Shown piece after piece: positions 1 through 7,031 of a stretch of DNA of 64,000 nucleotides (position 1 is its first letter; the number at the start of each line of letters is the position of its first letter). Origin of the DNA: Streptomyces anulatus. GTDB lineage: Bacteria > Actinomycetota > Actinomycetes > Streptomycetales > Streptomycetaceae. The stretch spans positions 124,001-188,000 of the forward strand of contig NZ_BMVK01000012.1 in assembly GCF_014650675.1 (NCBI RefSeq). Reading direction: 5' to 3'. The notes beneath the pieces were generated by a model that was not told the origin of the DNA, made no database searches, and was given only the letters and a program-made list of their open reading frames with translations. The translations under genes were made by a program, and so were the position numbers.

Positions 1-108
1 CTGGTGGCGACCGCGCTCGTCGTCCTGCTCAAGGGCGCCCGCAGGACGGCGCCGGAGGCGGCCGGGGACGCCGGAGCCGACGGCTCCCGGGTCACCGTCG
101 CCGCCTGA
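1..108 (+). CDS. C-terminal end of a membrane protein (probable PTS sugar permease)
   Basis: Only the last 35 codons are present, ending in TGA at 106-108. They encode a hydrophobic stretch (LVATALVVLL), a basic KGARR turn, and a short Ala/Gly/Asp-rich tail, which is how the last transmembrane helix of an integral membrane protein often ends. HPr follows 47 nt downstream on the same strand. In several actinobacteria ptsH lies directly behind the fructose PTS permease gene, so a fructose EIIC/EIIBC end is my best guess. That identity rests on context only; an MFS carrier end would look the same. Confidence 0.5.
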   Translation: MVATALVVLLKGARRTAPEAAGDAGADGSRVTVAA

Positions 109-155
109 ACCCCGCACACGCCTCTTCCCGCACATCCCTTCCCAAGGAGTGATCC

Positions 156-425
156 ATGCACCAGCAGACCGTCGCCATAGCCTCCCGCAGCGGACTCCAC
201 GCCCGTCCGGCGTCGCTGTTCGTCAAGGCCGCCGCCCGTCAGCCGGTCAAGGTGACCATCGCCCGTGAGGGCCGCGACCCGGTCGATGCCCGCAGCATGC
301 TCGCGGTGCTGGCCCTGGCCGCCCCGCACGGGGAGAACGTGGTGCTCAGCGCCGAGGGCGACGGGGCGCGGGCGGCGGTCGAGGAGCTGGCCGAGCTGCT
401 CGCGCAGGATCTCGACGCCACCTGA
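156..425 (+). CDS. ptsH: Phosphocarrier protein HPr
   Basis: Cytoplasmic phosphocarrier of the PEP:sugar phosphotransferase system, passing phosphate from enzyme I to the EIIA domains of sugar permeases. It has 89 residues, the normal HPr size. The active-site motif GLHARPA places the phosphorylated histidine at His15, and Ser47 in ARSML corresponds to the regulatory serine region. AAGGAG lies 6 nt before the ATG, which fixes the start. It is probably cotranscribed with the truncated gene upstream. Confidence 0.95.
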   Translation: MHQQTVAIASRSGLHARPASLFVKAAARQPVKVTIAREGRDPVDARSMLAVLALAAPHGENVVLSAEGDGARAAVEELAELLAQDLDAT

Positions 426-473
426 TCTCCGGCCGACCGCCGCGAGTACGTGCCACCGCGAATGCCGGGTCGT

Positions 474-479
474 TAGATT
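474..479 (+). promoter_or_regulatory. Putative -10 box for a leaderless transcript
   Basis: TAGATT resembles a primary-sigma -10 hexamer and sits 7 nt before the GTG start of the phosphatase gene. No Shine-Dalgarno sequence precedes that GTG, so transcription probably starts at or next to the start codon. This is inferred from spacing alone. Confidence 0.35.
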
Positions 480-486
480 GGGACAC

Positions 487-918
487 GTGATCGAGACGTG
501 GAACGCCGCCGACCCGGCCGTCCTGGCCCTCCCCTCCGGACGGCTCGTACGCGGCAGGGGACTGCGCAATCCCCTGCCGGCAGGCCCCGAACCGGACTTC
601 GCCGTATACCTCCTCGGGCGCACCCCGCCCCCGGTCGCCTGGGAGTCGCGGTGGCTGCGGTGGCCGGACTTCCGGCTCCCGGCGGACCGTGCGGCGGCGC
701 GGGACCTCCTCGATGAGGTGTGGGAGCGGGCCGCCGGGACGCGGGTCGAGGTGGCCTGCGGCGGTGGGATGGGCCGCACCGGTACGGCGCTGGCCTGCCT
801 GGCCGTCCTGGACGGGGTCCCCGCCGACGAGGCGGTGGCGTTCGTGCGCGGCGGCTACCACCCGCGGGCGGTGGAGACGCCCTGGCAGCGCCGCTACGTT
901 CGGAACTTCGCGCGCTAG
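487..918 (+). CDS. Small protein-tyrosine/dual-specificity phosphatase
   Basis: A 143-residue cytoplasmic protein with the phosphatase P-loop CGGGMGRTG (residues 91-99): Cys91 would be the nucleophile and Arg97 the phosphate-binding arginine of the CX5R signature. The residue before the Cys is Ala rather than the usual His. This resembles a short DSP/PTP family common in Streptomyces. The GTG start is chosen because the protein begins well there and a -10-like box lies just upstream, suggesting leaderless expression. Its 3' end overlaps the convergent signal peptidase gene by 4 nt. The physiological substrate is unknown. Confidence 0.75.
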   Translation: MIETWNAADPAVLALPSGRLVRGRGLRNPLPAGPEPDFAVYLLGRTPPPVAWESRWLRWPDFRLPADRAAARDLLDEVWERAAGTRVEVACGGGMGRTGTALACLAVLDGVPADEAVAFVRGGYHPRAVETPWQRRYVRNFAR

Positions 919-1637
919 CGAGCGGCGGGGCCACGGGGCTTGTCGGGCACGTCGTCGAAGGTGCCCGGCACCGGCAGGGTGCTCCAGCGGCCGACCGGCC
1001 AGGCGATGACGACGGCCCTGCCGACGACCTCGTCGACGGGGACCATGCCCTGGTTCGGGTCGTCCTGGTGGTAGCGGGAGTCCGCGGAGGCCTGGCGGTG
1101 GTCCCCCATCACCCAGATCTTGCCGTCGGGCACGGTGACCTTGAACCGGCCGCCTTCCTCGTCGTTGCTGCAGGGGGTGTTGCCGGGGAAGACGTACGGC
1201 TCGTCCAGGGCGGTGCCGTTGACCTTCACCGGCCCGTCGCCCTCGCACTCCACGGTGTCGCCTCCGACGCCGATGACCCGCTTGATGAGGTCCTTCTCCT
1301 CGGCGGAGGGCATCACGCCGACGAAGCTCAGCACCTTCTGCACGGTGTTGGGCGGGTCCACGGGCACATTGGCGAGCCAGTCCGCCGGGTCGTGGAAGAC
1401 GATCACCTCACCGCGCTCCGGCTCCGACCCGAACCAGGGGGTCAGCTTGTCGACGAGGACCCGGTCGCCCTGCTGAAGGGTGTTCTGCATCGAGTCCGAG
1501 GGGATGGAGAAGGCCTGCACCAGAAACGTCTTGATGAGCAGGGCCAGCACCAGGGCGATACCGATGAGGAGCGGCAGCTCCACCCAGAACGGCCGGTTCT
1601 TCCGCGTCCTCGACCGCCGTGTGCCCGCACGCCCCAT
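915..1637 (-). CDS. lepB: Signal peptidase I
   Basis: Membrane-bound type I signal peptidase that removes signal peptides from Sec/Tat-exported proteins. A basic cytoplasmic N-terminus is followed by one transmembrane helix (about residues 17-38). Ser49 lies in the SIPSDSM box and Lys119 in the LIKRVIG box, forming the Ser/Lys dyad, and the C-terminal GDHR..S.DSR box is present. The ATG at 1637 is preceded by GAGGAG at a good distance; a longer reading to 1700 has no such site. 240 residues is typical for Gram-positive forms. Confidence 0.93.
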   Translation of the reverse strand: MGRAGTRRSRTRKNRPFWVELPLLIGIALVLALLIKTFLVQAFSIPSDSMQNTLQQGDRVLVDKLTPWFGSEPERGEVIVFHDPADWLANVPVDPPNTVQKVLSFVGVMPSAEEKDLIKRVIGVGGDTVECEGDGPVKVNGTALDEPYVFPGNTPCSNDEEGGRFKVTVPDGKIWVMGDHRQASADSRYHQDDPNQGMVPVDEVVGRAVVIAWPVGRWSTLPVPGTFDDVPDKPRGPAAR

Positions 1638-1730
1638 TGCACCGCTCCTCGCCCCGTGTACCGCCCGCCCGTCCCTGGGGGAACGGATCCGGTGATCCAC
1701 TCTATGGGGCGTGGTGAGCGGTGAGGGACG

Positions 1731-2021
1731 TCAGGCGGGTCCCGCGCCGACCGGAGGGACGGTCGCGCCCTCGCCGGCGCGGACGGCTTCGACCACGCTC
1801 TGGTGGAAGGTGCGGCTCTCCTCCTCGGAGGGGCACGGCACGGGGCTGCCGGTGAGGGTGAACCAGTCCGACGACCCGCTGTACTGCACGGCCACCGACG
1901 CCTGACCGTCGGACCAGGTCGTATGCACCGTGAGGTCGCCGCTCAGGATGCCCGCTTCTTCGGTGCGCACCCCGCCGGTTCCCGCGAAGACACCGCTGGT
2001 CGTCCAAGATGCCCAGCTCAT
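1731..2021 (-). CDS. Conserved hypothetical protein, 96 aa
   Basis: A small soluble protein without signal peptide or membrane segment, and no motif I recognise. It begins MSWASW, has a central segment rich in Thr/Ser/Val that looks like alternating beta-strands (LTVHTTW, ASVAVQY, WFTLTG), then an acidic PSEEES stretch and a helical region. The ATG at 2021 has AAAGGTGA upstream; a longer in-frame reading to 2126 begins in sequence of poor coding character. It stands alone between lepB and a DinB-fold gene on the same strand. Confidence 0.6.
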   Translation of the reverse strand: MSWASWTTSGVFAGTGGVRTEEAGILSGDLTVHTTWSDGQASVAVQYSGSSDWFTLTGSPVPCPSEEESRTFHQSVVEAVRAGEGATVPPVGAGPA

Positions 2022-2132
2022 GACGGTCACCTTTCGGACGATGGCAAGCCTGTCCAGCCGACTTCTTCCGAGTATGGCACCGCCGATGGGACTACGCACG
2101 GGTGTGCGCGGGGCCCGTCTGGCCACTGGTCC

Positions 2133-2642
2133 TCAGCCGCGTTCCAGCATCCCTCGGACGAAGGCGGCCTGGCCCGCGTGCTGGAGGTCCTCCGCGATGA
2201 CGCTGATCAGCCGGACCCCGAGCGTCACCGGGGGCGACCAGCCCTGGTCGACGATCCGGTCGAGGGCGTGGCCCTCCAGTCCCGCGACGAAGTCCAGGGT
2301 CCGCTGGTGCACGGCATCGAAGTAGCCGAGGAGGGGTTCGGCGGAGTCCACGCGGACGGCGGCGACCTCGGCGGAGCTGTGCCCGTAGCCGGTCGCCGTC
2401 GCATCGAACGGCAGCCCGAAGCGGTCCGCCCAGCCTTCGGTGAGCCAGATCTGTCCGGTTCCGGCGGCGTCGGCGATGTGGTCGTCCTGGACGCGGGTGA
2501 GATGCCAGATCAGCCAGGAGATGGAGTTCGCCCCCGCGTCGACGCGGGCGTTGAGGTCGTCGGGGGTGAGTCCCTCGACCGCCGCGTGGACCGTTTCCCC
2601 GACCCGGTCGAACGCTTCGGCCAGCATGCCTGCGGTGTTCAT
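2133..2642 (-). CDS. DinB-fold (DUF664-like) protein
   Basis: A 169-residue four-helix-bundle protein of the DinB/mycothiol-transferase superfamily, whose members bind a divalent metal through three histidines and often act on mycothiol conjugates. His47 (LIWHL) and His155 (LQHAGQ) sit at the expected places, but the usual second histidine of the C-terminal HxxH pair is Gln158. Metal binding may therefore be altered. GAAGGTGG precedes the ATG at 2642. It is divergent from the DUF1801 gene with an 82-nt gap. Confidence 0.78.
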   Translation of the reverse strand: MNTAGMLAEAFDRVGETVHAAVEGLTPDDLNARVDAGANSISWLIWHLTRVQDDHIADAAGTGQIWLTEGWADRFGLPFDATATGYGHSSAEVAAVRVDSAEPLLGYFDAVHQRTLDFVAGLEGHALDRIVDQGWSPPVTLGVRLISVIAEDLQHAGQAAFVRGMLERG

Positions 2643-2724
2643 CCGTCCACCTTCGCCCGGGGACCCGCGGCTCCCGGGTGCGACACACCGCCGGTCCGCC
2701 GGTGTGTCGCCGTACGATCTGCTC

Positions 2725-3090
2725 ATGGTCCGCAGCAGCGCGCAGAACGTCGATCAGTACCTCGCCGAGGCCCCGGAGGCCCGCCGGGCGGCGCTCACGG
2801 CGCTGCGCGCGCTGTGCCGGGAGGAGCTGACCGGGTTCCGCGAGGTGATGGCGTACGGCATGCCCGCCTACGAGCGGGACGGGACGGGCGAGATCGCCTT
2901 CGCCGACCAGAAGCAGTACATCTCGTTCTACCTGATGCGCACGGACGTCCGCGACGCGTTCACGGACCGGCTGGCCGCCCACGACATGGGCAAGGGCTGC
3001 CTGCGCTTCCGCAGCCCGCAGAAGATCGACTTCACGCTCGTCCGCGACCTGCTGCGGGCGACGGCGGCGACCCGCGGTACGGCCTGCTGA
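2725..3090 (+). CDS. DUF1801-family protein (YdhG-like)
   Basis: A 121-residue cytoplasmic protein. The pattern VDQYLAEAPE...EVMAYGMPAYE...IAFADQKQYISFYLM...GKGCLRFRSPQKID is the usual layout of the DUF1801/YdhG fold, whose biochemical role is unknown. The ATG at 2725 is used although the upstream site is weak. It converges with the epoxide hydrolase gene, leaving 28 nt between the stops. Confidence 0.8.
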   Translation: MVRSSAQNVDQYLAEAPEARRAALTALRALCREELTGFREVMAYGMPAYERDGTGEIAFADQKQYISFYLMRTDVRDAFTDRLAAHDMGKGCLRFRSPQKIDFTLVRDLLRATAATRGTAC

Positions 3091-3118
3091 CGCGGGGGCG
3101 TCGCGGGCCGGGCGTCCC

Positions 3119-4147
3119 TCAGCGCAGGCCGCGCAGCCATGCGGTGAGCAGGCGGTTGACCTCGTCGGGGCGTTCCTGCTGGATCCAGTGGCCGCAGCCT
3201 TCGAGGACATGGGCGGCGGACAGGCCGGGGAGGGTCCGCGGGTAGGCGTCGATGGCGTCGGACATCCAGGTGGTGGACGCGTCCAGGGCGCCGCCGATGA
3301 AGATCGAGGGCTGGGTGACGGGTGCTCCGTCCCAGGCGGCGAGGTCCTCCCAGTCCCGGTCGACGTTGCGATAGCGGTTGAGCGCGCCGGTGAGGCCGGT
3401 GCGTTCGAACTCCTCGCTGTAGACGTCGAGGTCCCGCTCGTCGAGCCAGCCGGGGAGCCGGCCGGCGGGGAACCGGTCGGCCATGCGCGCGCCCGGCGGT
3501 ACGAAGAAGAGGCCGGGGTGGTCCGCGGGTGCGTGGGTGTCGCCGGAGAGGCCGGTGTAGAAGCCGGCGAGCCAGCCGCGGACGTCCGGTTCGATCTCCG
3601 CCTCGGCGCGGCCGGGGGTCTGGAAGTAGCTGACGTAGAACTCCTCCTCGCCTCCGATGCCCGCGAAGCCGTCGGTGGGGCGGGGGCCTCCCCTGGGTGC
3701 GTACGGGACGCTCAGCAGCCCGACCGCCGTGAAGACGTCCGGGCGGAGCAGGGCGCTGTTCGCGGCGATGGGCGAGCCCCAGTCGTGTCCGACGACCGTG
3801 GCGGTCTCCTCGCCCAGGGCGTGGACGACGGCGGTGTTGTCGGCGACGTGGGCGAGCATGCGGTAGGCGTCGGTGGCGGCGGGTGCGGAGGAGCGACCGT
3901 AGCCGCGTACGTCGATGGCGACGGCCCGGTGTCCGGCGGCGGCGAGGGCCGGGAGCTGGTGGCGCCAGGAGTACCAGGACTCGGGGAAGCCGTGGACGAG
4001 GAGCACGAGGGGGCCCGTGCCCTGTTCGACGCAGTGGATGCGGCCGCCGGGGACGTCGACCGTCCGGTGCGTCGCGCCGGGCAGCAGGGTGGAGGGGCGG
4101 GTGGCGCGGTCCTCGGACGGCGTGGGTACGGGGGTGGGCTCCGGCAT
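3119..4147 (-). CDS. Alpha/beta-hydrolase, epoxide hydrolase type
   Basis: A 342-residue soluble alpha/beta-hydrolase. HGFPESWYSWRHQ (52-64) carries the HGFP oxyanion segment, HDWGS places the nucleophile at Asp122 (Asp rather than Ser, as in epoxide hydrolases and dehalogenases), and GCGHW gives the general base His320. A lid region with several Tyr/Trp lies in between. This agrees with soluble epoxide hydrolases that open epoxides to diols. GAGGAGGAGCC directly precedes the ATG at 4147, ruling out a longer form starting at 4285. The substrate is unknown. Confidence 0.88.
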   Translation of the reverse strand: MPEPTPVPTPSEDRATRPSTLLPGATHRTVDVPGGRIHCVEQGTGPLVLLVHGFPESWYSWRHQLPALAAAGHRAVAIDVRGYGRSSAPAATDAYRMLAHVADNTAVVHALGEETATVVGHDWGSPIAANSALLRPDVFTAVGLLSVPYAPRGGPRPTDGFAGIGGEEEFYVSYFQTPGRAEAEIEPDVRGWLAGFYTGLSGDTHAPADHPGLFFVPPGARMADRFPAGRLPGWLDERDLDVYSEEFERTGLTGALNRYRNVDRDWEDLAAWDGAPVTQPSIFIGGALDASTTWMSDAIDAYPRTLPGLSAAHVLEGCGHWIQQERPDEVNRLLTAWLRGLR

Positions 4148-4305
4148 GGCTCCTCCTCGGGCGCCCCGTGCGGGCGGGGCGGTCGTGACGTTTCTGCGGG
4201 CGGCCGGGCCGGGTGGCCCGGCCGCCCGTTCACGATCATTCGGCCGGTGTGTCCGCCCGGACAAGGATATTTGCCGATCCGGCAAAACATCGGTGCGGGC
4301 AGGGT

Positions 4306-4539
4306 TCAGACGAGCAGGCGCAGCAGGTGGGCGCAGGCGGCGGCCTCGTCCGGGTGGCGGGCGAGGACTTCACGGGTGCCGCGCTCGAACGCCCCGGTCT
4401 CCCAGCCGCCGTGCCCGCCCCGCCGGACGAAGAGGAAGTCCGGCGGGGTGGGAACGGGCTCGTGGACGCCCTCGATCCAGTAGTAGCCGCCGGGGATCCG
4501 TGCCTCGACGAGTGCGGCGTGCAATGCCCGGCGGTCCAT
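4306..4539 (-). CDS. Small protein coupled to the TNT-domain gene (immunity candidate)
   Basis: A 77-residue cytoplasmic protein with no signal peptide: MDRRALHAALVEARIPGGYY, then a turn-rich centre (PTPPDFLFVRR, GGWETGAFERG) and a C-terminal helix ending HLLRLLV. Its ATG lies 6 nt after the stop of the secreted TNT-domain gene, so the two are certainly cotranscribed and probably translationally coupled. I recognise no domain. The toxin-first, small-cytoplasmic-gene-second order suggests an immunity protein, but it could also be a chaperone or unrelated. Function is inferred from position only. Confidence 0.65.
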   Translation of the reverse strand: MDRRALHAALVEARIPGGYYWIEGVHEPVPTPPDFLFVRRGGHGGWETGAFERGTREVLARHPDEAAACAHLLRLLV

Positions 4540-4545
4540 GGCGGG

Positions 4546-5220
4546 TTACGCGCCCGCGGGCGTCAGGTAGGCGTTGTCCAGCAGCCACTTCACATTGAGC
4601 CGCTGCCCCGCGCCCGGGTCGAGGAACACGGCGTCGAGCTTGATCTGCTGGCCGCCGCCGGGCTGCTCGAACCACGGGGCGATGCCGCCCTGCCAGACCC
4701 AGAACGGCTTGGCGACCTTGTAGACGCGGTAGTCGCAAGGGGTGGCCGCGTCCCGGGTGTTCAGGTTCTGCGGAGGCAGGGCGCGCTCGGCGTAGGCGTC
4801 GCCGGCCGGGGCGAGGTAGCCGCCGTACTCCGAGCCGAAGCGGTCCAGGCGCTGGCCGGTGCGGAGCTTCACGGGCTCCTTGTCGATCTCGCCGTTCACC
4901 TCGGCGAAGCCGTCGTTGGGCGGGTACTTCCAGCTGCCGGTGTCCGCGGGCCCTTCCCAGTACTTCTTCAGGAAGTCGTTCGGCGTGAGGTCGCCGGTGC
5001 GCTGCCAGCCCTTCAGGAGCGGTCCGACCGGGGCGAGCCGCTTGTTCGGCAGCCACTTGGGGCCGAGACGGGCGTCGCCGCGGAACTCTCCGGTGCAGGG
5101 TTCGTGGCGCTCGGCGGCGGGCGCGGGCCGGGCGGGCCCCGGTGCGGCGCTCGCCGCCGGGGCGGAGATCAGTCCGGCGGTGATGCCGAGCGCGGCGAGT
5201 ACGGTACGCATGCGGTTCAT
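4546..5220 (-). CDS. Secreted TNT-domain protein (NAD-glycohydrolase toxin fold)
   Basis: A 224-residue exported protein. Residues 1-26 form a signal peptide (NRMRTVLAALGITAGLISAP, likely cleavage near ASA). The rest matches the TNT fold named after the tuberculosis necrotizing toxin CpnT: YPPNDGF, a G.RLDRFGSEYGGYLAP segment with the conserved Arg-Phe-Gly, AERALPP, YRVYKVAKPF and IAPWFEQPGGGQQ. Family members hydrolyse NAD+ to nicotinamide and ADP-ribose. Here the domain is carried alone behind a signal peptide, without a channel or WXG100 delivery part. GAGGGG lies upstream of the ATG, and the 77-aa partner gene follows after 6 nt. Confidence 0.8.
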   Translation of the reverse strand: MNRMRTVLAALGITAGLISAPAASAAPGPARPAPAAERHEPCTGEFRGDARLGPKWLPNKRLAPVGPLLKGWQRTGDLTPNDFLKKYWEGPADTGSWKYPPNDGFAEVNGEIDKEPVKLRTGQRLDRFGSEYGGYLAPAGDAYAERALPPQNLNTRDAATPCDYRVYKVAKPFWVWQGGIAPWFEQPGGGQQIKLDAVFLDPGAGQRLNVKWLLDNAYLTPAGA

Positions 5221-5239
5221 TCAGGAGTCCCCTCGAGCA

Positions 5240-5254
5240 CTGATGATCAATCAG
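5240..5254 (-). promoter_or_regulatory. Inverted repeat upstream of the TNT gene
   Basis: CTGAT-GATCA-ATCAG, a perfect 5-bp dyad with a 5-nt spacer, lies 20-34 bp before the TNT start codon. Its position suits an operator overlapping the transcription start or a small 5' UTR hairpin. No regulator gene is adjacent. Confidence 0.35.
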
Positions 5255-5330
5255 GACAGCTGACGTAGGGTAACCGCTCGACTACCCGAGGCTTCCGCGC
5301 CATGCCGTTTTCCGGCCACCGCGAACAGCG

Positions 5331-5368
5331 GCACGCCCCGGCCGCGACGATGCGCGACCGGGGCGTGC
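5331..5368 (-). terminator. Terminator hairpin after the LPMO gene
   Basis: An 11-bp perfect GC-rich stem (GCACGCCCCGG / CCGGGGCGTGC) with a loop that can itself pair CGCG/CGCG. It begins 37 nt past the LPMO stop codon. There is no U-tract, as is common for Streptomyces terminators. Confidence 0.65.
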
Positions 5369-5404
5369 TGGACGGAGGGGTGTGGGGCCCGACCGACGGG
5401 GCTG

Positions 5405-5920
5405 CTAGCCGACGTTGACGTCGATGCAGGCGTAGAAGGCGTTCGAGGTGTCCGCGATGTTCCAGACGGCGAGCACCTTCTGCCGGCCGGTCTTGTTGCC
5501 GAAGTCGACCTGGTGGGTCACGGTCGCGCCGGGCTGCGCGCCGCCGTCGTCGAATTCGGCGATCTTCTCGCCGCCCACGAAGTACTGCCAGGTGCTGGTC
5601 GAGTGGCGTGCGGTGAGCTTCCACTCGAACTGCTGGGACCGGTTCACCGGGGTGACCGACCAGCCCTTGGAGTCGTCGTCCAGCTCGGCGAAGCCGCTGT
5701 TTCCGCCACTGCAGCTGGTGAGCCCCTTGGGGCCCTCGACGCTCTGCGGTTCGTACTTGATCGCACCGCAGCTGACCGTGCCGGCAGCACACTGCGCCTG
5801 CCTGCTGGGCGGGTTGGAGATGTAGCCGTGGGCACTGGCGGAGCTCGCCGGAAGGCTCAGGGCGAGGACCGGGGCGAGCATGGCGCCGACGGCGAGTGCG
5901 GTCTTCCTTTTCGTCTGCAT
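5405..5920 (-). CDS. AA10 lytic polysaccharide monooxygenase, chitin-active type
   Basis: A secreted copper monooxygenase that oxidatively cleaves crystalline chitin (or cellulose). The signal peptide (residues 1-30) ends ASA and cleavage would expose His31 of HGYISNPPSR as the N-terminal histidine-brace residue; His106 (TARHST) is the second copper ligand. The domain ends NAFYACIDVNVG, typical of small single-domain actinobacterial AA10 enzymes; no extra binding module is attached (171 residues). GAAGGAGAAGC precedes the ATG. A DasR-type site about 160 bp upstream suggests control by N-acetylglucosamine availability. Confidence 0.93.
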   Translation of the reverse strand: MQTKRKTALAVGAMLAPVLALSLPASSASAHGYISNPPSRQAQCAAGTVSCGAIKYEPQSVEGPKGLTSCSGGNSGFAELDDDSKGWSVTPVNRSQQFEWKLTARHSTSTWQYFVGGEKIAEFDDGGAQPGATVTHQVDFGNKTGRQKVLAVWNIADTSNAFYACIDVNVG

Positions 5921-6035
5921 GCTTCTCCTTCACATGAGACCGCACCGCGCGGTGGCGGGCCGTGGGGGGCCCGGCTTCGACGGCGAGGCCTCGCGAGTGT
6001 GGGGCCAAGAGGCGCGAAGGGCTGCAAGTCCCTTG

Positions 6036-6063
6036 CCGGACAAGCCTGATGGCAGGTGTCCGG
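6036..6063 (-). other. Stem-loop between DasR-type site and LPMO start
   Basis: CCGGACA pairs with TGTCCGG and, after a 2-nt bulge, CCTG pairs with CAGG around a 4-nt loop. It lies downstream of the DasR-like site and about 115 nt ahead of the start codon, so it would be in the LPMO 5' leader. Role unknown. Confidence 0.45.
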
Positions 6064-6077
6064 AAAGGCCTTGCACT

Positions 6078-6089
6078 TGGACTAGACCA
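6078..6089 (-). promoter_or_regulatory. DasR-type operator (dre-like) of the LPMO gene
   Basis: Read on the minus strand the site is TGGTCTAGTCCA, one mismatch from the TGGTCTAGACCA core of known DasR and chitinase direct-repeat elements. DasR is the GntR-family repressor of chitin and N-acetylglucosamine genes in Streptomyces. Its place upstream of a chitin-type LPMO supports the call. Confidence 0.65.
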
Positions 6090-6194
6090 TACCGACCGAC
6101 GCGTTCACGTCAAGGGTGGTGCGCGGGGGCGGCCCGCCCCTCCGAGGCGCGCGGGCGGCCACGCGCAGCCCGCGCGGCCGCCCCGATGACGCGA

Positions 6195-6899
6195 TCACCC
6201 CTGGTCGTCGCCGTAGCGGACCGTGACGCGCTCGAAGCCGAGGGAGCCGAGCAGCCCCTTCAGCATGTCGGCGGTGTTCTTCTCCGCGCGGGCGGTCAGC
6301 TCGCTCTTCTTCGCCGCTTCCGAGATGTGCTGGACGGCGAGCTTGTTGACCGCCTGCTCACTGCCGGGATTGTCGGAGAAGAGGTCGCCCACCCGGTCGA
6401 GGAGACCGCGCTGCTTGGACACCGCGTAGGAGCGGTCGGGGTCGAGGGCCGGTTTGCCCAGCACGGCGTGCGGCAGCCGGAGTTCGGCGGTGGTGCGGTC
6501 CTCGTTCACCACGACGCCGCTCCCGGTGACCTTGCCCAGGTCGACCGAGGCGCCGACCGTGCCCGCCCCGACGAACAGGGTGCGGGTGCCGCGCAGGGCG
6601 TCGGGGACGAATTTCGCGTCCTTCTCCAGGTCGACGACGACCTGGAAGTCGCCCGAGGCGGCCTCGTACGCGCTCATGTCCCGGACCGACTTGAGCACGG
6701 CGGGGCCCGACCGGTCGTGGGTCTCCTCACCGAAGAGGTCGCCGAGTCCGGGCAGCAGGCTGAGCCTGCTGCCCGCGAACAGCAGGACCAGGACGGCCGC
6801 GGCGAGGCCGAGGACCTTCGGCCACGCCCGGGAGGTGCGTGCGTCGCGCTTTCCGTCGCCGTGCGGCGTGGGCTCTGTGGTTACGTCGCTGGACGTCAT
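6195..6899 (-). CDS. DUF4230 membrane-anchored protein
   Basis: A 234-residue protein with a polar N-terminus, one transmembrane helix (about residues 28-45, VLGLAAAVLVLLFAG) and an extracytoplasmic domain. The order VVVDLEKDAKFVPDALRGTR, the middle beta-rich part and the C-terminal helix with LLGSLGFERVTVRY match the DUF4230 family, which has no known function. The ATG at 6899 is preferred over the in-frame start at 6947, which would add 16 residues of non-coding character. It is oriented away from the LPMO, with a leader region between them. Confidence 0.75.
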   Translation of the reverse strand: MTSSDVTTEPTPHGDGKRDARTSRAWPKVLGLAAAVLVLLFAGSRLSLLPGLGDLFGEETHDRSGPAVLKSVRDMSAYEAASGDFQVVVDLEKDAKFVPDALRGTRTLFVGAGTVGASVDLGKVTGSGVVVNEDRTTAELRLPHAVLGKPALDPDRSYAVSKQRGLLDRVGDLFSDNPGSEQAVNKLAVQHISEAAKKSELTARAEKNTADMLKGLLGSLGFERVTVRYGDDQG

Positions 6900-7031
6900 G
6901 TTCTGCGTGTGACCCGCGTCCGGTGCTTTCAGTCCGCCTCCCACCACATCTCGTACAAACTCCCTGACGAAATAGGCCTGTTCCGGTACGGCCGGGCAGA
7001 CGCGAGGGCGCTTTCCCGGCGTCCGGTCCGC

